Assembly (NCBI GenBank): GCA_017627975.1
Contig: JAGAFT010000165.1
Coordinates: 1 to 9,705 of the forward strand
Direction of reading: 5' to 3'
DNA: 9,705 bases
From: Oscillospiraceae bacterium
Lineage (GTDB): Bacteria > Bacillota_A > Clostridia > Oscillospirales > Oscillospiraceae
The translations under genes were made by a program, and so were the position numbers. The stretch's first letter is position 1; every line of letters begins with the position of its first letter. Shown here piece by piece: positions 5,546-9,705 of the stretch. The notes beneath the pieces are model-generated. The model saw only the letters and a program-made list of their open reading frames with translations. It had not been told where the DNA came from and made no database searches.

Positions 5546-6112
5546 ATGGATGAGATGCTAAAGACGGGACTGCTTCCCGACGAAAAAATACTCTGGCGCG
5601 GGAAAGCAGAACCCTTCACAACCCTGGACAAAACCCACAAGAAGAGATTCATCATCTGCGCGGGCATCGGCCTGCTGATCACCGTGCTGGTGTCGGTTGC
5701 CTATTTCGTCGCAATAGCCCGCGGCGGAATGCAGGCCAAGCCGTACGTACTGCTGATCGTCCTGCTGCTCTGCGGAATCCCTGCTTTCAACATGCTGGGC
5801 GACGCCTCCAAGCTGAAGAAGATGGAATACGTCGTCACTGACCAGCGTCTGATTATTCTTCGCGACTCGCTTCGTCCCATGCCTTTCAAAGCCATTCAGG
5901 AAGCGGGCTTCCGCACGGACGACGATGGCCATGTCAGCCTTCTCTGCGGAAAAGACGCCCTGAAGGCCAAAGCGGACAAATGGCGTGAGATCTGTGTCGT
6001 CGGGCAGAGCACCGCGGACGGAAGCGATGTCTGCTCCCGCTTTGTCTTCTATGCCCCCGCTGACCTGAAGGGTCTCAAGGCTGCGCTGAAAGACAGACTG
6101 CCCATCATCTGA
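5546..6112 (+). CDS. Membrane protein with bacterial PH-like domain, function unknown
   Basis: Protein of 188 aa. The N-terminus (LLPDEKILWRGKAEPF, residues 9-24) is the beta-hairpin entry common to bacterial PH-like (DUF304/bPH type) membrane proteins. Two membrane segments follow, about residues 35-58 and 66-84, joined by a short loop. The second half starts with EYVVTDQRLIIL (94-105), the hallmark PH-like strand pair, then RPMPFKAIQEAGFR and a soluble beta-rich tail to the end. It should sit in the cytoplasmic membrane with the PH-like part on one face. ATG 5546 was preferred to ATG 5540, because GGAGG (5534-5538) is 7 nt from the former and only 1 nt from the latter. It stands alone, between a regulated-looking promoter and a terminator. 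No partner gene suggests a role. Confidence 0.75.
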   Translation: MDEMLKTGLLPDEKILWRGKAEPFTTLDKTHKKRFIICAGIGLLITVLVSVAYFVAIARGGMQAKPYVLLIVLLLCGIPAFNMLGDASKLKKMEYVVTDQRLIILRDSLRPMPFKAIQEAGFRTDDDGHVSLLCGKDALKAKADKWREICVVGQSTADGSDVCSRFVFYAPADLKGLKAALKDRLPII

Positions 6113-6225
6113 TAGAGGGAAGAAGCCTGAAGAACGGAAGAAGACTCTTTCCGGTGTGCTTTCCCTTTCCTGATGCCCGACGTTACCGTCTGAAAAGGAA
6201 AAGCCCATCGGCATTGAAAGCTGAA

Positions 6226-6265
6226 AACCCGACAGAAGACCGGTTTTCCGGTCCTCTGTCGGGTT
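6226..6265. terminator. Bidirectional terminator hairpin between convergent genes
   Basis: An 18-bp stem with one mismatch: the AACCCGACAG half (from 6226) pairs with CTGTCGGGTT (to 6265), and GACCGG with CCGGTC (6248-6253), closed by a TTTT loop (6244-6247). Flanks are only mildly T-rich on either strand. It lies between the PH-like gene and the response regulator gene, which converge here. Confidence 0.75.
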
Positions 6266-6333
6266 GATTCTCTTCCGGCTGTTCCGCCGATCAGGGCTTG
6301 GAATGTCGGTTTCCGTGCCGCTGTCTTCCGTCG

Positions 6334-7035
6334 TCAGTCGCCCTCGATCATGCGGTAGCCCACGCCGACTTCGGTAAAGATATACTGCGGCTCCGCAGGG
6401 TTTTTCTCGATCTTGCGGCGGATGTTGGCCATGTTCACCCGCAGGATCTGGTTTCCGCCTCCGTTCTGAGGTCCCCAGAGTTCCTTCATGATATAATCAT
6501 AGGTCAGCACCTTGCCGGCATAGCGTGACAGCAGCGCGACGATCCGGAATTCATTCTGCGTGAGCTTCATGTTTTCTCCGCCGATCAGGACCTGGTGTTT
6601 GTCATAGTCCACCGTCAGATCCCCGGCCACAAAGCATCCGCCGTTGGCTTGGGTGCCTGCGCTGTTATGCGTATGCCGAAGCGCGACACGGATCCTGGCC
6701 AGGAGCTCCGCCGCGCCGAAGGGCTTGGTGATGTAGTCATCCGCCCCGATCTCCAGCGCGGACACCTTGTCCTGTTCGTTTCCTCTGGCCGACACCACAA
6801 TGATCGGCAGCTGGGTCCAGCTGCGAACCTTGGTGATGATCTCCGCTCCATCCATATCCGGAAGGCCGAGATCGAGAATCACAAGATCCGGGCAGTGAGA
6901 GCTGATCATGGTGAGGGCTTCGCCGCCGCTCTGTGCCACCATGGCGTCATAGCCGTTGGAATTGAGGATGGCCTTGATGAAGCCGGCAATGCTCTTTTCA
7001 TCCTCTACGATCATGATACGGTCACGAATTTTCAA
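6334..7035 (-). CDS. kdpE: OmpR-family response regulator, KdpE-like
   Basis: Protein of 233 aa that takes phosphate from the neighbouring kinase and binds DNA. Receiver domain, about residues 5-118: acidic pair E11/D12 in IMIVEDE, phosphoacceptor D55 in LVILDLGLPDMDG, switch residue in IIVVSARG, conserved lysine in ITKPFGA. Winged-helix domain, about 130-230: LTQNEFRIVALLSRYAGKVLTYD, ILRVNMANIRRKIE, and the EVGVGYRM hairpin. The LGLPDMDG signature and the kinase type point to KdpE. Start: TTG 7035 is preferred, with GGGAGG 8 nt upstream; it keeps the first strand (KIRDRIMIVEDE), which ATG 7014 would lose. The start overlaps the end of the kinase gene by 14 nt. KdpE normally controls potassium uptake, but no kdpFABC lies in the window, so its target here is open. 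Confidence 0.88.
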   Translation of the reverse strand: MKIRDRIMIVEDEKSIAGFIKAILNSNGYDAMVAQSGGEALTMISSHCPDLVILDLGLPDMDGAEIITKVRSWTQLPIIVVSARGNEQDKVSALEIGADDYITKPFGAAELLARIRVALRHTHNSAGTQANGGCFVAGDLTVDYDKHQVLIGGENMKLTQNEFRIVALLSRYAGKVLTYDYIMKELWGPQNGGGNQILRVNMANIRRKIEKNPAEPQYIFTEVGVGYRMIEGD

Positions 7036-8149
7036 CAGAAGAACCTCCCAGCGGTAATGTGAATGAGAAACAGGCTCCGCCTTCCGGCAGATTATGTGCC
7101 GTGATGCTTCCCCCATGGGCCTGAATGATCGTCCGGCAGGCACTCAGTCCGATTCCGAGACTGCGCGTCTGATCCGCACTCTGCAGCAGGCCGGAAAACG
7201 GCAGCGCACCGTCGAACAGGTGATTCAGGCGGCTCCGGTCAATCCCGACCCCGTTGTCCTCCACGGAGACCACCGCTTTTCCGTTTTCCGTAGAAGCCCG
7301 CACCCGGATCCGGGTGGTCGTTTTCCCGTGGAACACCGCATTGTCCAACAGGTTCTGCATCACCTGCTGGATCAGGACCGGGTCGATGGGCACCATCAGC
7401 ACGTTGTCCGGCACCGAGACTTCCACCGCGACATCCGGGTGGCGCTTGCGGAAGGAGAGCACCGCCGCGCCGATTACTTCCTCCAGCGCTTCTTCCTGGG
7501 TATGCAGCCCTCCGACCGCACCGTCGGTAATCCTTGTGACAGAAAGGAGGTTCTCAACCATCCGGCAGAGCCAGTCTGCGTCCTCTTTGGCCCCTTCAAG
7601 CAGCTCTCTCTGCTGCTCTCTGGAAAGATACGCTTCGTTATCCAGAACGGCGGAGATGGATCCGCTGATCCCGGTCAGGGGCGTACGCAGATCGTGGGAC
7701 ATCCCGCGCAGAAGATTCGCCCTGAGCTTTTCCCGTTCATTCTCCAGACGGAGCTTCTCTTGCTGCTGGACGCGGGTCATCAGGGTCGAAATCACGACGC
7801 CGACCGCCAGCATGGTCATGAAGGTCAGCGGATACCCATAGGGGGTAAAGTCGATCTGCATGTACGGCGCGGTGAAGGCATAGTTCACCGCGATGACGCT
7901 GGTCAGGGCCGCCAGAATGCCGTAGAAATAGCCCTCTGTTAGGAGCGACACCACCAGCACCACCAGCACGAAGATGATCGGCACATGCACATCCGAGGTG
8001 CTTACCTGCTGAAGCATGATGCAGACCAGGGACGCGATCAGCATGGCCAGCAGATAGACCAGCCAGCCCTTCAGCGACATCGGGGCATAGGTTTTCAGTT
8101 TTTGCCGCAGATTCTGCAGATCGCTCACCGCCCTTTTCTCATGATGCAT
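7022..8149 (-). CDS. kdpD: KdpD-like membrane sensor histidine kinase (short form without the N-terminal KdpD domain)
   Basis: Up to 375 aa. Membrane module of about four segments between residues 28 and 125 (KdpD-type DUF4118, including NYAFTAPYMQIDFTPYGYP), then a coiled linker (RVQQQEKLRLENERE), the H-box GMSHDLRTPLTGI with phosphorylated H152, N-box QNLLDNAVFHG, G1 DNGVGI and G2 GIGLSACRTIIQAHGG. This arrangement and the H-box wording match KdpD, but the large cytoplasmic N-terminal KdpD and USP domains (hundreds of residues in E. coli) are absent. The start is uncertain: ATG 8149 overlaps the TATAAT of an extended -10 promoter, so transcripts from it would begin past that ATG. GTG 8128 is then an alternative, though its AGGG spacing is poor. 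It feeds the overlapping response regulator. Confidence 0.85.
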   Translation of the reverse strand: MHHEKRAVSDLQNLRQKLKTYAPMSLKGWLVYLLAMLIASLVCIMLQQVSTSDVHVPIIFVLVVLVVSLLTEGYFYGILAALTSVIAVNYAFTAPYMQIDFTPYGYPLTFMTMLAVGVVISTLMTRVQQQEKLRLENEREKLRANLLRGMSHDLRTPLTGISGSISAVLDNEAYLSREQQRELLEGAKEDADWLCRMVENLLSVTRITDGAVGGLHTQEEALEEVIGAAVLSFRKRHPDVAVEVSVPDNVLMVPIDPVLIQQVMQNLLDNAVFHGKTTTRIRVRASTENGKAVVSVEDNGVGIDRSRLNHLFDGALPFSGLLQSADQTRSLGIGLSACRTIIQAHGGSITAHNLPEGGACFSFTLPLGGSSVENS

Positions 8150-8156
8150 TATACCA
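8148..8156 (-). promoter_or_regulatory. Extended -10 promoter overlapping the kdpD start codon
   Basis: Minus strand TGGTATAAT (8156-8148), a full extended -10 with a consensus hexamer. TTGACG (8180-8175) lies upstream at a 21-bp spacing to TATAAT, or 16 bp to the alternative TATGGT (8158-8153). It is immediately downstream of the tctA terminator, so the kinase pair is probably transcribed separately from the transporter. Confidence 0.6.
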
Positions 8157-8197
8157 TAATCCGAGTAAAGAAATCGTCAAAAAACAAAAACTTCAAA

Positions 8198-8237
8198 AAC
8201 AGGTTCCGGGACCTGTTTTCGGTCTCCGGAACCTGTT
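8198..8237 (-). terminator. Intrinsic terminator of the tctA transcript, with an alternative fold
   Basis: A perfect 12-bp stem: AACAGGTTCCGG (8198-8209) with CCGGAACCTGTT (8226-8237), inner ACC/GGT pairs included, then on the minus strand a T-run from 8199 to 8195 and further T-rich sequence. A second ACCTGTT (8211-8217) can also pair with AACAGGT (8198-8204), giving a shorter competing hairpin. Confidence 0.85.
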
Positions 8238-8259
8238 CATGCCGTTCATTGGGAAGCGC

Positions 8260-9705
8260 TTATTCCTGCGTAAAGGATACTTCTTCCACGCCGGAGGCGG
8301 CCAAAGCCTCTGCTTCCCGTTTGTTGATCTTCCTCTGGTTGAAGATAGAGAAGATCACCACGCCGACCGCGACGGCGAAGAAGCCGACCGCGATGGGATA
8401 GTGGATGATCTCGCCGAAGTTCCCTTGGTTCAGGTCCATGAAGCGGACAAAGTTCTGCTCGCACATGGGTCCCAGGATCAGCGCCAGCAGAATCGGGGAC
8501 AGCGGGAACTCATACTTGTTCATCAGCCAGCCGATCACACCGAAGAGCACGCAGACGCCCACGTCAAACACGTTCTTGTTGATCGAGAACGCGCCCAGCA
8601 GGGATACCACCAAGATAATCGGGTACAGCATGCGCTTTTCAAGCGAAACGATCTTCGCGAACACGCGCACGCCCGCGCAGCCTACCAGCAGCATCGCAAG
8701 GTTTGCCAGCATCAGCGCGGCAAAGACCTTGTACACCGTGGGAAGCTCGGAGACATACATCATCGGTCCGGGCTGGATGCCCTTCATGATGAAGGCGCCG
8801 AGCAGGATGGCCGTGACGGAGTCTCCCGGCACACCGAGAGACAGCAGCGGGATCATCGCACCGCCGGAGCAGCCGTTGTTGGCCGACTCCGTGGCCGCAA
8901 CGCCGTTCGGGATGCCGGTGCCCCATTTCTCCGGGTGCTTGCTGGCGCCCTTGTTGAATGCATAGGAGACAAACACCGCGATGTCGCCGCCGGCACCCGG
9001 GATTGCCCCGATGAAGGTGCCGATGATGCCGCCGGAGAGGATGTTCGGCCAGATCTGCTTGATGGTCTTTCCGTCGGGCAGAACGCGGGTGATCTTTTCC
9101 GTGGATTTCGCCTGGGCGCTCTCACGTCCGGCGATGATGCGCTCGACACCCGCAATGACTTCCGCCACCGCGAAGAGGCCGATCAGCACCGGGATAAAGC
9201 TCAGGCCGCCCTTCAGGCTGGTCACGCCGAAGGTGAAGCGCTGCTTGGAATAGGTCGGGTCCAGGCCGACGGTGCACAGCAGCATGCCAAAGAACGCGCT
9301 GACCAGGCCCTTGGCGATGGACTTGCCGGATATGGAGATGATGACCGACAGGCCGAAGACCGCCAGCATCAGCATTTCCGCCGAGGTGAACTTCATTGCG
9401 ACCTTGGCCACCAGCGGGGACAGGAAGGTCATGATCAGCGCGCCGATAACGCCGCCGCAGAAGGAGGCAAACATCGCCACCGACAGCGCTTTACCCGCCT
9501 CACCCTTCTGGGCCATGGGATAGCCGTCCAGCAGCGTGGCCGCCGCGGAGGGAGTCCCGGGGGCGTGGATCAGGATCGCGGAGATGGAACCGCCGTACAT
9601 GCCGCCGCAGTAGATGCCCAGCAGCAGGCCGACAGACGGGATCAGGTCCATCCCGAAGGAGAAGGGGATCAGCAGCGCGACACCCATGGTCGCCGTCATG
9701 CCCGG
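8260..9705 (-). CDS. tctA: TctA, large permease subunit of a tripartite tricarboxylate transporter (5' end beyond the window)
   Basis: At least 481 residues of a multi-spanning membrane permease that, with TctB and a TctC binding protein, imports carboxylates using an ion gradient. The frame is open to the right edge. ATG 9699 is not the true start, because family members have about 40 more residues before the MxVALLIPFSFGMD region and coding continues (Pro-Gly) to the edge. Family motifs: YCGGMYGGSISAILIHAPG with PSAAATLLDGYPMAQKG (residues about 30-65 counted from 9699), and GTFIGAIPGAGGDIAVF near 227-243, followed by GVAATESANNGCSGGAMIP and LGVPGDSVTAILLGAF. Around 10-12 membrane segments alternate through the rest, ending in a polar tail (KINKREAEAL). 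tctB and tctC would be upstream, to the right. The carboxylate carried cannot be read from sequence. Confidence 0.93.
   Translation of the reverse strand, partial: PGMTATMGVALLIPFSFGMDLIPSVGLLLGIYCGGMYGGSISAILIHAPGTPSAAATLLDGYPMAQKGEAGKALSVAMFASFCGGVIGALIMTFLSPLVAKVAMKFTSAEMLMLAVFGLSVIISISGKSIAKGLVSAFFGMLLCTVGLDPTYSKQRFTFGVTSLKGGLSFIPVLIGLFAVAEVIAGVERIIAGRESAQAKSTEKITRVLPDGKTIKQIWPNILSGGIIGTFIGAIPGAGGDIAVFVSYAFNKGASKHPEKWGTGIPNGVAATESANNGCSGGAMIPLLSLGVPGDSVTAILLGAFIMKGIQPGPMMYVSELPTVYKVFAALMLANLAMLLVGCAGVRVFAKIVSLEKRMLYPIILVVSLLGAFSINKNVFDVGVCVLFGVIGWLMNKYEFPLSPILLALILGPMCEQNFVRFMDLNQGNFGEIIHYPIAVGFFAVAVGVVIFSIFNQRKINKREAEALAASGVEEVSFTQE

Noticed and set aside
5558..6214. Minus-strand 218-codon open frame opposite the PH-like gene
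   Set aside because: Antisense shadow; the plus-strand reading has membrane segments, the VTDQR motif and an ideal ribosome binding site.
7094..7942. Plus-strand 282-codon open frame opposite the histidine kinase
   Set aside because: Antisense shadow; His/Arg/Gln-rich composition and no start signal.
1..9705. CRISPR arrays, tRNA or rRNA genes, insertion sequences, phage genes
   Set aside because: No repeat-spacer pattern, no cloverleaf or rRNA sequence, and no transposase, integrase or terminal inverted repeats were seen.

Overview
The window looks like a chromosomal segment of an anaerobic, probably gut-type, Clostridia-like member of the Bacillota. The reasons are sigma-A-like promoters with consensus TATAAT -10 boxes, strong AGGAG ribosome binding sites, tight ATGA gene overlaps, a KdpDE-type two-component pair, a TctA permease and HypB proteins of the kind seen in clostridia. 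Most genes are clearly GC-rich; the stretch from about 4480 to 5540 is visibly more AT-rich. Genus cannot be fixed from sequence alone, and the substrate-binding protein has no lipobox, so a diderm Firmicute is not excluded.

Layout. (1) Positions 1-3010, plus strand: the 3' end of a metal/siderophore-family operon. It holds the C-terminal part of a FepC/BtuD-type ABC ATPase, a FepB/BtuF-type secreted substrate-binding protein, and two different class I SAM-dependent methyltransferases. A hairpin between the methyltransferases covers the second ribosome binding site. A bidirectional terminator at 3048-3099 closes the operon. (2) Positions 3117-4465, minus strand: two tandem HypB-type nickel GTPases overlapping by ATGA, with a good promoter at 4506-4533. 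(3) Positions 4567-4698: a short plus-strand coding tail followed by a strong terminator, possibly the remains of a lost gene. (4) Positions 4793-5053, minus strand: a small protein joining a double-glycine (bacteriocin-type) leader to a PepSY domain. (5) Positions 5054-5545: a regulatory-looking intergenic region with two near-identical extended -10 elements and a helically phased array of four TTAA(C/T)(G/C) boxes, driving a small membrane protein with a PH-like domain (5546-6112). (6) Positions 6334-8149, minus strand: a KdpD-like histidine kinase, lacking the large KdpD N-terminal domain, and a KdpE-like response regulator overlapping it by 14 nt. (7) Positions 8260-9705, minus strand: TctA, the large permease subunit of a tripartite tricarboxylate transporter, running off the right edge.

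How the genes may work together. The ABC transporter, the methyltransferases and the paired HypB proteins fit a metal module, most plausibly nickel or cobalt uptake plus nickel delivery. The metal is inferred from HypB and from the transporter family; nothing in the transporter sequence proves it. The KdpDE pair has no kdpFABC target in view, and the phased boxes at 5412-5469 are a candidate site for a regulator of that OmpR type. The most unusual items are the GG-leader/PepSY small protein, the phased box array, and the methyltransferase-linked metal transporter beside a HypB pair.
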